From Ligustrum vulgare (taxonomy: Eukaryota > Streptophyta > Magnoliopsida > Lamiales > Oleaceae): a stretch of DNA of 64,000 nucleotides. Within the stretch, counting starts at the first letter, position 1. The number at the start of each line of letters is the position of its first letter. This document shows positions 1 to 11,888 of this stretch, piece by piece. Location of the stretch: assembly GCA_963555705.1 (NCBI GenBank), contig OY743181.1, positions 28,338,513 to 28,402,512 on the forward strand, given 5' to 3'. Under the pieces are notes generated by a model. The model did no database searches. It saw only the letters and a list, made by a program, of their open reading frames with translations, and was not told the DNA's origin. A program made the translations under genes and the position numbers.

Positions 1-203
1 GGCGGCTCAACTTTTGATTGTAAATATTTGCTTTTTCAAATCTCTAAGGTAAATAAATTGTTAAAAATTGGAGAAAGAAAAGATGTATGGTTAAAAAGTT
101 GTATTGAAAATTGGAATGATTATAATAAAAAAAATAAACAAAGTATCCGAACACATTGCAACGTTTTTTCCTTATATTTGTTTGCATTTCTGACCATTTT
201 CAG

Positions 204-1823
204 CTCCAGAGAAGAGGCAGAGAGTGCCATCTGCTTACAACCGCTTCATCAAGTGAGTAATTATTAGAGTGTGTTTGATTCTAATTAAAATGATATTTTT
301 TTAAATGAATAGTGATTTTTAGGAAAATGGATGATTGAAAAATCAAATATTATGGACTTGATTTTTAATGGATGGTTGAGATTGAGTATTGTAGAAAAAT
401 GAGAAAATTTTAATGAAAATCAAATAAGGGCTTAATCTTAACCAAATAAATTTAAATGCATTAATCACAACGCTCCCCTAGACCGCGTATTGATTAAAAA
501 TCGGAGCTATGACAAACGTAACTACTATTCTTAATAAGGTTAACTTTTTTAAAATGGAGTGTGAATCTCAATATAGTAGCTGAGCTCACAACGCACAAAC
601 GAGGCATTCAACCCATCTGAAAGCTCAAAGCCACTTACACGTTAAAATTATAACAAACTAAGTTGACATTTTAAAACCGAACTTGAATCTCGATAACCCA
701 AAAGTTTTTTGACGTTTTAAAAGTAAAATATGCTCCGGAATAGTATGGGGAACTTTATTTTTAGAAACTTGTTCTTTATCATTATTACTTTATCAGGTTT
801 TTTCTGAATTCTGACCATAACTTTACAGTTAAAGTCTACAAAGATGCTATTGAAATATGCACAAATATATTTGCAGGGACGAGATCCAACGCATCAAAGC
901 TGGAAATCCTGACATAAGTCACAGGGAAGCGTTCAGTGCTGCTGCGAAAAATGTATGATCCTAGAATATATTTCCTTTTACTAGGGTTTCATTTTTTCCC
1001 ATACATAATCAAAGTTTCAGTATAATTTTCACAAAAAGGGTTCTTGATTTGATTGTTGATTTTCTTTGTTTTCTTGCCCTCAGTGGGCCCACTTCCCGCA
1101 CATTCGTTTCGGAATTTTGCCGGATCAACCCGTGAAGAAACCCAATGTGTGCCAACAGGTACCTCAAAACCTTCAACAACCAATTCACATCCATAATACT
1201 CAGTATTCTTCTGGTTTTATTCTGAATACTCTTAATGGATTGTATGGTTTATTTTGTATAGTTTTTGTTTCTAAACAAAATTTGAAAAACTTGAGGAAAC
1301 TTTTAACAAAAGTATTTGGCAACTTATCAATTTCTCATTATTATGGACCTTTTGGAACTCTAACAAGAATTAAATTAATTTCAAATTTCATCTACGAATT
1401 TATATAATTTCATCGACACAATTGAATTGGCAACTTATTATTAAAGTTTGAATTGATTATTAAAGTTCTTTCTAAAATTAAATATTTCATTTATATATAT
1501 AAACTTTATATTTTTCTCCAGCATTTTCTTTTTCCTTTTTCAAAACGGCGTCTTTGTGTGTCATATCTTGTCGAGTTTAATTTCCCATCTCCATTTTCAT
1601 GCAACCATTAGTACTCGAAGGTATTGAAAAAAGAAAAGAAAATTAAAATATTTATATTGTGTTGTCGATCATGCGTACTACTAGTATACCAAACATGCCT
1701 AAAAAGTTCAAAGTGTGAAAAAATTGTTATTTTCTTGTTTTTGATTTCGTGTAGGAATAAGAAGACGTTCTAATGAAAGATGGGTTTCTTGCTCCTGCAA
1801 ATATGAGTCTGTCTCCTTACTAA
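204..1823 (+). CDS. YABBY transcription factor, FIL/YAB3 type, 3' part only (exons 204-252, 877-952, 1084-1158, 1755-1760 or to 1823)
   Basis: YABBY proteins are plant nuclear transcription factors that set lateral-organ polarity. Three exons encode the HMG-like YABBY domain in order: [14 protein letters not shown] (204-252), [19 protein letters not shown] (877-952) and [14 protein letters not shown] (1084-1158). All introns have gt/ag ends, and exon phases join correctly (aa|g gives K; the next two junctions are phase 0). The linker after [10 protein letters not shown] fits FIL/YAB3 better than YAB2, INO or CRC. The N-terminal zinc finger lies upstream of the window. Odd point: the last exon, starting at 1755, reads gaa then taa (1758-1760). 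The same frame then continues for 20 codons ([20 protein letters not shown]) to a stop at 1821-1823, as in FIL-like proteins. The protein therefore either ends about 20 residues early or uses other splicing. The family call is sure; the clade is likely. Confidence 0.93.
253..876 (+). other. YABBY intron
   Basis: This 624 bp intron has gtgagt at its 5' end and ttgcag at its 3' end. It is AT-rich and I see no gene or clear repeat in it. Positions 1-203 are the 3' part of the preceding intron, ending ttttcag. Confidence 0.85.
1159..1754 (+). other. YABBY last intron
   Basis: This 596 bp intron starts gtacct and ends with a pyrimidine-rich stretch followed by gtgtag. The good acceptor at 1754 makes it hard to avoid the in-frame taa that follows at 1758-1760. 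Confidence 0.8.
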
Positions 1824-2115
1824 GAAAGCGAAGAATGTTTGCTCGTCTTTATTTAATTCATTTTCAATTAGGATTCTTGTTTGAAAAACTGCAGACTGAT
1901 TTGGATTTTTAAATTTCCCAAAATCAATTGATCAGTTCATACGTGGTTGTCATATATATATATATATATAGACACACGCACACATTACACATAGCAGGAA
2001 GAGAGAAACCAGTGAAGCCGCGTCATTATAAAATAACAGAAGTAACAAACTGAAAAATGAAGAATACGTAAAAGATAAAAACACGACTTCATGTGTAATG
2101 TTTCAGCTGTGTTGA

Positions 2116-3081
2116 TTTAATGAAGTCTGCAATTGTGTACAGGTCGAACAAGTAGTAAAGTGGACGTGAGTCCAAATATCGATCCCACGAAGAATAGTTT
2201 TAAGTACCAAAATTGACACTTTAGGCTTTATCGAAAAGAAGAAGAAGATATTTTGGTTCTTTTGAAAGAACAAACAAAAAAAATAGAGAGTATTAAATTA
2301 AACTAGTGCAAACTAAAGAAAGAATAAATTTGAGAAAATGATTTGGGATTTGGGACTCACAATTTCACCATCATTGATCCTCTTAGTCACATATTTATTG
2401 ATTCAACAAAAATTAACTCTTGTTAACGACTCAAGTTTCAACTTTGATTAACTATTTCTCTTGATAATAATTAATCATATTTAATTGGGCCAATTCACCT
2501 ATCTCTAAATGAATTCGTTATTAACCCTCTTAAATGCATTTATACCAAGAAACGTATATAGGTCTCCTCGAAATTCAACCTAACATGATCACATTAATTA
2601 CAAGATTATATCTTTATATCTTGTCCAACTTAATGACCTTTATTGCCCATTCCAATTTATGTTCTCATTTCTCAAATCCAACACAAATCAATATATCCTT
2701 CAACAATTAGCTAAAAAGATGAAGTCATAAAACTCACAATAAAGATTTAACAAGAAAGTCAATTATAATAATTTGAATCAAAGAATATAAAACTAAAATT
2801 AACAACGAGGCTACATTGTATGTCCCAAAAGAAGGAATTAGCTATTCATACCATTCATAGATGAAGTCGAAATAAATGAAAAATACATAAATGAGTACGA
2901 AGTTGAATCTAAAGGATGAGAATTCTTGCACCAAGAATCTTCACTTGCTCCCTTGCATCCAATCTCCAATTCTTGATGAATTCTTCAAGAATCCCCACTT
3001 TCTTGTTTCTATCTCTTGCCTCTTTCCCAAGCCCTTTTTCAAAATTTTTGTCTACCCTAGTTCTTGGTTTCTTTCTCCCTT
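2116..3081 (-). mobile_element. Fragment of an Athila-type gypsy LTR
   Basis: The stretch near 2140-2205 (gtcg-acaagtagta, gtgga, gagtccaaat, gatcccacgaag) matches the arrangement near 54265-54330, which borders an Athila-type primer-binding site. The rest is AT-rich with no usable frame; the + strand reading frames at 2891-3157 look like chance. It lies inside the copia remnant. Its ends are not defined. Confidence 0.5.
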
Positions 3082-3417
3082 TTATATCTCCCAAAAAGTC
3101 TCAATAAGGCCCACTGGAATTGTCCACAAATTAAGGATCCGTGATCTAACCATATAGTCTACTCTCACCTTTTGCTCAAATTTGGTTTGATCTTCAACCA
3201 TTTTTTTACATACTCCATTTATAAAACCAAGTTTCAGTTTAGCTCCCAAAGCTAATTTAATCAATCTACTCCAGCTGAGATAATTCTTACTAGTGAAAGG
3301 AGAGGTAACCAGTAACATACTTGTGTGATCTGAGCTTTGAAAATCGAGAGGATTGCCATTAAAAGTTCCTTGAAGTTGTTGCAGTTTATTCGTGGTTTCA
3401 TCTTCTATATTTGTCAT
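3082..3417 (-). pseudogene. Copia Gag N-terminal fragment
   Basis: A 111-residue reading frame resembles the N-terminus of plant copia Gag proteins. It has the SDH...LLVTSPFTSKNYLSWSR block near residues 29-50, then KLALGAKLKLGFINGVC, then the MVRSRILN segment. Full-length copia Gag-Pol is over 1,000 residues, so this is a stub. It stops where the sequence changes to an unrelated LTR-like fragment near 3080. The start codon is about 50 bp inside the primer-binding site at 3460-3471, as expected for a 5' gag. Confidence 0.75.
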
Positions 3418-3673
3418 TTGTTTTCTAATCTAAATGATCTCCCAGTAAATTGAACTGATGCTCTGATAACATGAAAAAATGCAGACTGAATTGGATTTTT
3501 AAATTTCCCAAAATCAATTGAGTTCATAGATTGTTGCCATATATATATACAAATATAGAAGGAAGAGAGAAGCCAACCACGTCATTAAAAAATAACAGAA
3601 GTAAAAAACTGAAAAATGAAGAAAACATAAAAGATAAAAACACGACTTCATGTGTAATGTTTTAGCTGCGTTC

Positions 3674-4432
3674 TTTGTGGGTGTGATGAATAACAATGGC
3701 TATGGCCTTTATTTTCTTCATTGTTTTCCAGTCTTTCGAGAAGACTATGTAACGGTTCAAGTTGCTTTGGTGGGTAGGGTGGAATACTTTCAATATTAAT
3801 TACTAATCTAAAAGTGAACCCATCTGAAAATGAAGCATTTATTCTGATATATATCTGTATGTGTGTGTGTGTATTTTCAGACCATAATACAAGAAAGCTC
3901 ACAACGATCCGCACAAGACTCACCGGTACGCTGTGATATATGATGGATTTAGGCCATTTGAAATCGTTTACAAAGTCAAAACTACATTTTGAGGTCTCTA
4001 TTTCAGTATTTTTAATGTTTGTTATTTTTGCTTGTAAGTGAAGTCCATTAACTAACTTCTGGTCAGTAGGTTTTTTTTTTTTTTTTTTTGATATTTAAGA
4101 TACTTAATCTCGTTATTAGGTTTTTTTATTTCTTTTGAATAAGAAACTACAATTCGTGTGTTCTTTCTTGTGTTTATAATCCGTTCAAGAGTGTTTATTG
4201 TTAAGAGTCGTAGGTGTCCCTACATTAGTTTACAAAATAGTTATGCAAAAGGTTTCAATTTTTGTACCTATGGTCGTAGCATTCTAGATAGACTGGTCAT
4301 ATTTCCACGTGTAATTGTGTTTTCTGTGTTTGTTTGCTAAGAATTTAGGTGAGTTTTCTGTGCATGTAATGCAATTAAAAAAACAAAAAAAAACTTTACA
4401 AGTAGTTAATGATAAAATCTAAAAAGTAAGAG
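3674..4432. other. Intergenic stretch, no gene seen
   Basis: AT-rich sequence with a short gt microsatellite near 3857-3872 and a poly-t run near 4071-4090. The small reading frames here have no recognisable motif. Confidence 0.6.
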
Positions 4433-4439
4433 TTAACTT

Positions 4440-4632
4440 CTAGTCTATGGTATTACTCCCTCTAGAATTGTTCTCCTGCCAGACATCTGGTACATTCTCC
4501 TGCCAGACATAGACACAAGGGAGTGGACCCCACAACATGTGGAGTCCACCCCCTTGTGTCTATGTCTGGCAGGAGAATGTACCAGATGTCTGGCAGGAGA
4601 ACAATTCTAGAGGGAGTAATACCATAGACTAG
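4440..4632. mobile_element. Near-perfect hairpin MITE, copy 1
   Basis: The left arm (ctagtctatggtatta...) and right arm (...taataccatagactag) are inverted complements almost to the centre near 4536, leaving a loop of only a few bases. Inside, tactccctctagaattg and its complement resemble the ctccctc ends of Stowaway-type MITEs with ta target sites. It has no coding capacity. A transcript would fold into one long hairpin. Confidence 0.85.
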
Positions 4633-4639
4633 TTAACTT

Positions 4640-4806
4640 CTAGTCTATGGTATTACTCCCTCTAGAATTGTTCTCCTGCCAGACATCTGGTACATTCTCC
4701 TGCCAGACATAGACACAAGGGGGTGGACTCCACATGTTGTGGGGTCCACTCCCTTGTGTCTATGTCTGGCACCTTCTCCTGCCAGACATCTGGCAGGAGA
4801 ACAAAA
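4640..4806. mobile_element. Hairpin MITE, copy 2, with inverted centre and damaged right end
   Basis: It begins exactly 200 bp after copy 1 with the same left arm, and both copies are preceded by ttaactt. The central 35 bp are the reverse complement of the centre of copy 1 (gggggtggactccac here, gggagtggaccccac there). The right arm departs after tctggca: an inverted copy of the ctcctgccagacatctgg block is present and the outer arm is lost. Confidence 0.8.
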
Positions 4807-4812
4807 CCATTA

Positions 4813-5119
4813 TTCCCTTCGTCCCACAAAGATAGGTTTGTTCACATTTTCACACAGATTAAGAAATGGTAGTTAATATAGTTAAAATAATAATTTTACC
4901 TATACTTTTCCAAAAATTCCCTTATGTTAATTTCAAAGACTCATTAATTCATTCAAACTACATGTCATTAAATTGACATTGAAATTAACTATCAAGGTAC
5001 ATTAACTAGGGGTATATGAGAAATGAAAAATTAAATAAATGCTCATTATAGTAAGTGGCCTATATTTGTGGGACGGACAAAAAATAGTATACAAGCCTAT
5101 TTTTGTGGGACGGGGGGAG
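4813..5119. mobile_element. Stowaway-like (Tc1/mariner) MITE
   Basis: The ends are ttcccttcgtcccacaaa on the left and tttgtgggacggggggag on the right, inverted copies of the common plant mariner end ctccctccgtccca. The element is flanked by ta at 4811-4812 and 5120-5121. It is 307 bp, AT-rich inside and non-coding. Its left end abuts the hairpin pair. Confidence 0.85.
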
Positions 5120-5121
5120 TA

Positions 5122-5370
5122 GTTTTTATTGAAACCCTAGAAAAAAATATTATTGTAAAATTATGAGATAATTGTTGATGACTATTAATTTAGTGTTTTG
5201 AGTATACTTACATAAATTTTATTTACTGTATAATACTGTATTATATTGAGAATTGTAATTATTCTCATTTGAACACTATAAATATGAGTTTACCGCAATA
5301 ATAGAAATGTACACAATTCTATTCACTTCTCTATTTTCCTTTTTTCATTTTCTTTTTTAATTTATAGCAC
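5122..5370 (+). mobile_element. LTR-like remnant
   Basis: AT-rich sequence with a tataaata box near 5277-5285, followed by a pyrimidine-rich tail, as in the promoter half of a small copia LTR. No partner LTR, primer-binding site or duplication was found. Confidence 0.35.
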
Positions 5371-6821
5371 ATTATATCAACACCAACTACCAAAAACTGC
5401 AGCTTCAGAGATGGATTTTTCCAACGCTGAAGACATGATTTCCATTCGTAACACCTTTAACCAACGAAATCCATCTGTCGGTAAATTGATTAGTGAGATC
5501 CACATAGGTAATTTACGAAAAGATTCATTTGATTGTTGGTGATTAGCAATGAAATATTTCATTGCTATCCATTTGTATCACCTACGACTATTTAAGTATT
5601 TTAGCAATAAAAACTAAAAACGGATTATTTGTTCCTGAATAGCTACTAATATTACATATTTGTTTACGTTGCTAATTACCCACACATTTCCTACGGAGAT
5701 ACTCATTGCAAAATAGAAACAAAAACTTTTATGTAGAATTTTTAAAAAAAAAATCTTTTAATTATTAATATATTTTATAGTGAACTAAAATTGTAAAAAA
5801 AAAAAAAAAAAATGTAACAATAAATAAACAAATATGAAATAACAAATATTTTCATTCCATGAATTCATTTAACAAAATGACACAAAATTACGTTAACTTT
5901 GCTTCCATTTCAAAACAATGCTCCCATTTCAAATATCAATGCTAAATTTTTGAAATTAAAGTGTACACCTCATGAACCCAAAACCATATACACTCGATCA
6001 ATTAGTAAATGGAAATTCTAAACATTTCAATGGTTGATTTTTCATAAGCAAAATCGACATTATCTGCAGACAACTATTGAAGATCTTTGTCACAGAATGA
6101 CTAATCTAGTGACCCATTCCTTTCTCCCAACATCAGAAGTATGGTTTGTTCAAACTTAATGCGCTTCTTCTCTTCTTCACGCATACCATCTCCCATTTTT
6201 TAAAGTAATCCATCGTTTTCCTTTGTAAGTCGATCTATCTTTTCACAAGCACTACAAAATTCCTCTTGTAAAGTGAAGAAATCAGCTCGTCCATTATTTG
6301 AAACAAAAGAAAAACTAGAGGATGTGCCAACTTTATGCAAAATTGGTTTTTGAATACCAAGCCCATACAAGCAACCTCCCATACAAGGACTTTGACTTGC
6401 TTCACAACAAGCTTCAATGTCAATTTCAGGTTGTGACTCATTAGAACCATATTTTTCCTGAATTGTAGCGTCATATTTTTTCTACAAAACAAATGTAAGT
6501 ACCAATCAATAACTAGAAACAATATCTAATGAAAATATAATTTATTTCTACTTATAAAGACAATTTGTGACTTGTTGTCTACAACGTCTCCTTCTCCATT
6601 TTTTCAGTGGTGTACACGTTCGAACAATTGTGAAGCAGTAGGTGGCTTTCCTAATTTCTCATGCTGAAAACAAAAAACAAATAAAATGTTTAAATAAATA
6701 CATTCTTGATTAGAAATTTGGGGTTGGGAGGGAATGAACATATTACAAGAGGAAGAGAAAGAAAAATATTAAGTTAAGCTAGGGTGGTTACAACACAAGT
6801 TTCCTACAAAAAATTACTTCA
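5371..6821 (-). pseudogene. CACTA element remnant with Transposase_24-like coding pieces
   Basis: On the - strand, about 6480-6640 reads GKPPTASQLFERVHH then KNGEGDVVDNKSQIVF. This resembles the conserved block of plant Ptta/En/Spm (Transposase_24) proteins, where a lysine-plus-DG-WVD segment follows a family-typical lead-in. Next comes GGCLYGLGIQKP and then a charged coil ending ACEKIDRLTKEN (6200-6382). Frames shift between these pieces. Near 5540-5600 gcaatgaaatatttcattgc is a short palindrome of the kind seen in subterminal CACTA repeats. No termini were found. The LINE tail abuts its right side. Confidence 0.5.
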
Positions 6822-6953
6822 CTTTTTTTTTTCTCAGGCAAACCAAAGACTTTATTAATTTGAAATCTCTTCCCTAACACAGGATGAGATGAACAACTGA
6901 ATACAGTTAGTCCAAAATGTAGATTCAACTACACTTGATACGTGAGATGCAAG

Positions 6954-7400
6954 CACTACAACAAAAAAGTATTTTGCAACGTTCAAAAAATATTGCCAAA
7001 AGTCTTTTGCAGTGTTTGACAAGTGTCGAAAATCATAGTGTTGCCACAGAGCAAAAACATTTTTCCCAACCTTTCTTGAACGTTGCAAAAGACTGAAATA
7101 AACGTTGTAATAGACCTTTTGCAACGTTTTTTAAGTGTTGTCGTAGATCCTTTTTGCAACGTTTTTTAAGTGTTTTCGTAAACCCTTTTGTAACGATTTT
7201 TAAGTGTTGCAATAACTTTTAACCCAATCTTTTGCAATGTTTATAGAGTATTTCCATAGATTCTTTTGTAATATTTTTTAATTGTTGCAATAACTTCTAA
7301 CACAATCTTTTGCAACGTTTATTGAGTGTTACCGTAGACCTTTTTGCAATATTTTTAAAGTGTTGCAAAAACTTCTAACCCAAACTTTTGCAACTTGTAG
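6954..7400. repeat. CACTA-A left subterminal repeats
   Basis: Many copies of ttttgcaacgttttttaagtg-like units occur in both directions (gcaacgtt, aagtgttgc). In CACTA elements such arrays are the binding sites for the element's TnpA-like protein. The small - strand reading frame across the left boundary mixes LINE and repeat sequence. Confidence 0.85.
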
Positions 7401-7924
7401 AGAGGCATCATAACCAACATAATAATTTAAAAATCAAACCAATACCTCAAACAACATCTAACATCAATCCCCAACTACTCGACATCACAAATTTAACAAT
7501 AAAGTCTATCTAACTAAATAGGAAATTAATAAACTACTAAATAGTAGAAGTTGTTGCTTTCTTCTTGGCACTATTTGAGTATCTAAATCTAAATCAAATT
7601 TAAAACTAATTCATATTATCAAACAAAAGCATAAAAAAAATTTGAATTCAAATTAAGCTTGTTTTCAAATGGACTTATCTAAAGTTAATCATAAATAAGA
7701 ATTACACAAGATCATTGAATAAATAAATGTTTCTTACCACAAGAAGCTCTTCCACCAGCATTTTCAATGTTCTTGCTTAGTTCATGACCACCCGAAACAA
7801 GAGGGGGAGAAAATATGAGTTTTTCAATAATCAACTCTATCTATTATAATGTATATGCACACTATATAAGGTACTTCCCAAGGCTTTCTTAATAAATCTT
7901 TGGCATGTGAGAAACATACATTTG
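7401..7924. other. Non-coding part of CACTA-A
   Basis: AT-rich sequence between the subterminal repeats and the 3' end of the second element gene. I see no motif in it. Confidence 0.5.
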
Positions 7925-9353
7925 TTAAACTAATATAATATAACTCTTTGGCCAAGCAACGGTACTTCCTAAGGCTTCCTTTAGAACTCGAAATCCATCG
8001 GCAGGTCTAAATAAAATCAACTGATCCATATGCACTTCCTCAAACCAAACCTTCCAACAATCTCGTCCAAGTGGCATGTGATGCACCTTCGCGCCCAGGT
8101 TTACTGATGCAATCCTTCCTTCTGCTACAACTTCTTCATCTTCAATGTACCAATGCAATAGTTGGCACAATGCATTTTCCTTGTTTGAGATATCTCTATA
8201 GATACCACTTCCTTGTTGTGACTACAAATTTACATTAAAATTAAAATATTTCCATATTAAATAAATATGATATAATAAAAAAAAATTAAAATAAACAATA
8301 TGTAAAGTGAGATTAAAAACCCTGAGAAGTAAAAGCACGTGAACTTCTGTTCTCCACATTCTTACTTTACTCTATAAACTGACACAAAAATTACTTGATG
8401 TTATTTTACGTATTAACTTACTTAGAAATAGTACTAAAAACATAAAATGTTAAAAAATTATAACCTATTGAGTCAACTTGACAAATGCTTCAAATTTTTC
8501 CTCTAGCACCCTAACTCTTTTGGACTGACTTTTTACTTGACTTTCTAGTTCTTTCACTCTCCCAGTACTATGAATTTGTCCATAAACTCCTAATGGTGCA
8601 ACTCCAAACCCAAGTCCTCTCACTCTCCCATGACGTTTTCGGACCTAAAACTAGAGCAGTAGCATCGTCGCGGATAGAATCGAAGATGTTGATGAGTCCA
8701 TAATGTAGCTCTTAGCCCTTTTATATCTGGATTCTTTTTCTTCTGCAATGCAAATTCAATAATTATATTTATCGAGATTTTTTTCTCTACAATACAAGAT
8801 AGGTTTGTAATGTACTAATTCATGAGCCATACGAGGATAACCCTTTCCACCCATTGTCTGGAGAAGTTTCTAATTACTTCTCATTTCGCTACACTTGGAA
8901 CTTTGTTCCTATTAGGAAAAAAAAAAACATAAAATAATTAAAAACTAGCAAATAATCAAATAAAAATAAAAATACAAAAATTTATTTGTAAACATTACTT
9001 ACCTAAAATCCAGAAGAAAGGGTATATTCGACAAATTTCTTCCATACTTATTCAGATTCGACATTTCTTGGTCTAAGGAGGCCAATAGTATGTGTTCTAT
9101 TCGCACTTGATGAGCCTTGATTTGTTTTCTCAACCTTGATTTTTACGTCCTTCAATATTTTCCCATGTATTGAAATGTCAATTTCTGATTTAAATATCTC
9201 GCATTGAATCTTTGATGCATTTGTTAACAAAGACATTAAAAACTTAAAAAGAATTGTATTATTATGAAGGAAAAATAGACAACACGTAATCTTAAAAGTT
9301 ATTTCGATAATATACCTGTACAAAATTCTAGAGTTCCTTTTTCTTTTCTTCAT
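7925..9353 (-). pseudogene. CACTA-A second gene: DUF8039 domain, coil and Transposase_24-like blocks
   Basis: Three pieces are recognisable in - strand order. Near 8800-8900 is a block with QTMGGKGYPRMAHEL, like the conserved F-K-Q-G-KSF-R-AHE motif of Ptta/En/Spm proteins. At 8470-8640 is GRVRGLGFGVAPLG followed by a charged coil (VKELESQVKSQSKRVRVLEE). At 7925-8170 is a DUF8039-like domain with VVAEGRIASVN, HHMPLGRDCWKVWFEEV and ALGSTVAWPK. Frames change between pieces, which may be introns or damage. The role in transposition is not established; such genes accompany TNP2 in many plant CACTA elements. Confidence 0.7.
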
Positions 9354-9959
9354 CCACCGAATGCCAATTTTTAATTACAACGGACACATGTTCCCGTACT
9401 ATGGCTCCAACTACGATAGAAAAATTTTCGAAGTTAGTTCCAACAACTTGTCCGAATTCATTAAACTCAAGATCCATCTTTTAACGATTATTTTCAGGAA
9501 CCATTTTAACCTGGGTTGGACTTCTTTTCTTTTTGGGAGCATTTACAATTATTTGTGTCTTGTTTTGCTCATCAACAATCGAAGTAGATATTGTATTTTC
9601 TACTTCACTAGAAATTCTTAGTATTTTACAGGCCTTTCGATATTTGTTCACAATCGCAGTACTTCGCCGCTTCGAAGTCTTGGAAGATTTCCTAGTTGAT
9701 TTTAATTATACAACATAAATACTTGTTGGCAAGTAATGAAAACAGGTTGTAAATACAATAAGAAAACTTGACATAACGTAATAAATTTTGATGTTTGAAA
9801 CAACTCTTGCTAAGACAAATGGATCACACAATAGTACTTTATACATTAGAAATCAAATATGACGTGTATAAGAAACTAACCATAAAGACGATTACCAATC
9901 TAATTTACATATTACATAATATGCCTTCGATATCTATCCTTGCATAATTTTCATCATCA

Positions 9960-10433
9960 ACATGATTGCCTTCAAGCTGTGATATATCTAATGGAATAGT
10001 CGTCTCTCATGCAAAACTCCATAATAATGAACATTCCCAACATCATGTGCTTTATCTTTTGCACTAGATTGACAAATTGTTGTTGCTTCAACTAAAATTC
10101 CACTGTTTTGACGAGACTTTTCTGCATCTGTAGTGTGAAATCGAAGACCGTTTATGACAAAACTAGAATATGACGTGGATTGGTATCTAGGACCACATGC
10201 AAGCCAGTTCAAATTATTTGAAACATTATCCATCAATAGATGATTTTTAATCTGTTATTCTTTTTAAACTCGTTAGAAATAGAAAGAAAAATGAAATAAA
10301 CATTGATAGCTTTGATATGTATTACAACCTTATCATCCAACCAGTCAGCAAAATAATCAATGTGTTTCTTTTGTAATAAAGTCTCATTTCTTTCAAGTCG
10401 CTTGTCAAAACTCTTGAGCTCATCCATATGCAT
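9960..10433 (-). pseudogene. TNP2 gene tail: DUF4218 end and DUF4216-like domain
   Basis: The - strand frames read HMDELKSFDKRLERNE with FADWLDDKVV (10233-10433), the usual end of the DUF4218 region. WLACGPRYQSTSYSSFVING, FHTTDAEKSRQNSG and YYGVLHER (9988-10236) follow, matching the DUF4216 pattern of a G-P block, an NG-FHT block and a YYG-I-E block. This is the C-terminal part of the transposase gene whose front lies at 14240-16800. CACTA-B separates the two. Confidence 0.75.
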
Positions 10434-11099
10434 CCTAATTTAAATACATTAAAAGATAAATATGGTCGAACAACTTAAAATCTATCTAAATACACTACAA
10501 GAAATTTACTTTCCGCAAACAAAATTATTTTGTAGGGAAATGTCCTTATTTGTAGGGAAAAACCTTTCCATGCAAAAAAAAAAAAAAAATTTGTAGGGAG
10601 ATTTGTGTGGTAAACATCGTGGGGAAATGTATTAGCCTACAAAATTTTGAAATTCGTAGGCTAAAATTTCTCCCCACGAATCCTTTGGACACAAATACAA
10701 TTCGTAACATATTTCTTTCCCGACAAAATTATTTGTCTACTAAAATTACATTGGCCCACAAAACAAATTTTTTGGACACATGGTAACAAATGATTTTGCG
10801 GCTAAATCCCGCTTTTCTCCACAAATAAGTTTTGTAGGGAAAGAGTATTTGTACGCTTAGGCTAAGATACTATTTGTAGGAAGAAATTATCATTTTTAGA
10901 TATTTTATTTTTTATTTGTATCAAATTAATTTTTTTTTGCAATATTCAAAATAATATAAAAATGCACAAAGACAAGTAATTTTATTAAGATTTTTAATGT
11001 CAATCAAGATAACATTGAATTCAAAATGTTGTACCAAAATACAAATAAAAATTATTCAATACTAGTGATTACATCTAAATTTAAAGGAAAAAAAAGTAG

Positions 11100-11400
11100 C
11101 AAGTGGACTTCGTAGCATCTAAAAAAAACATATATCTTCATCTTTATGAGTTAAATTGTTTCTGATCATCACAGAAGTTGTGCTCCTCATCAAAGTTACC
11201 AATAGAGGCCAAGAAATAACGATCAAAATAAAGGAAGAGAGTAAGAACCATTCACGGAGAAATAGTTTTATAAGCCAATTGCAAGTGCCATGCTTCGATT
11301 TCTTCAAGTTTGCAATAACGTCATCTTCCTCATTAGCATCATCTATTGACTATAATGAAGCTATGAACTTTAAGACATCTGATGATGCTTTCTGAAAAGA
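11100..11400 (-). other. Unidentified, possibly genic stretch in CACTA-B
   Basis: The - strand frame reads through SKHGTCNWLIKLF, then a hydrophobic run SSFILIVISWPLLVTLM that could be one membrane segment. I do not recognise a family. It lacks the subterminal words, so it may be captured sequence. Confidence 0.25.
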
Positions 11401-11888
11401 GAAGAATGTAGATTTTAAACAACAAAATTAAAAGTAAAAATAGGAAACTAGTATGGAAATACACATTAAAACGATGAAACCAGAACATTAATTATACGAT
11501 CCAAATATAATATGAAACCAGAAGATTAATTCTTTTATGGTGAGAACTCAAATTATACAGCCTTAGAGCATGGTCAAGAAACATATTTATAGAATAAAAC
11601 GAATGAAAGCAACAAAAGGATGATTCTCTAATTGAAGTTAAATAAACAAAGTTAACAAGGTAAATGAATGAAAATATCTCAAACATTATACTTCATTCGT
11701 AATCTACCCATCGGTTAATACTAAATCCAGAATTACTGTTTATTAGTTACATAAATATGCTGAAATATTAAATAAAGTTTAGAAAAATTGATAGAGTAAC
11801 CCACGGTGATCACACCCATATTCAGAGTCTAACAAAAGTTTTATATTAACCTCAAGTAAGTTAAAAGAGAGGGGAAGAATATACTGAC

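Larger units (their letters stand above)
1882..3673 (-). mobile_element. Decayed Ty1/copia element with two LTR remnants
   Basis: Two direct repeats of about 200-235 bp (1882-2115 and 3472-3673) share the start tgaaaaa-tgcagactg and the stretch cacgacttcatgtgtaatg. Just inside the second lies gctctgataaca (3460-3471), which on the - strand is a primer-binding site of the tRNA-Met type (tgttatcagagc). A gag start follows on the - strand. The element therefore runs on the - strand, with its 5' LTR at 3472-3673 and 3' LTR at 1882-2115. Most of the interior is missing and replaced by other repeat sequence. It sits about 60 bp downstream of the YABBY coding end, probably in that gene's 3' UTR. I could not fix target-site duplications or the outer LTR ends. 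Confidence 0.75.

Noticed and set aside
1066..1407. 113-residue + strand reading frame
   Set aside because: It reads through the YABBY exon at 1084-1158 in the correct frame but begins in the intron and continues into the next intron; not a separate gene.
5377..5562. 61-residue - strand frame as a gene
   Set aside because: No recognisable domain; it lies in CACTA-like debris with short palindromes.
9361..9718. + strand frames of 86 and 61 residues
   Set aside because: They are opposite to the CACTA-A second gene, AT-rich and without motif.
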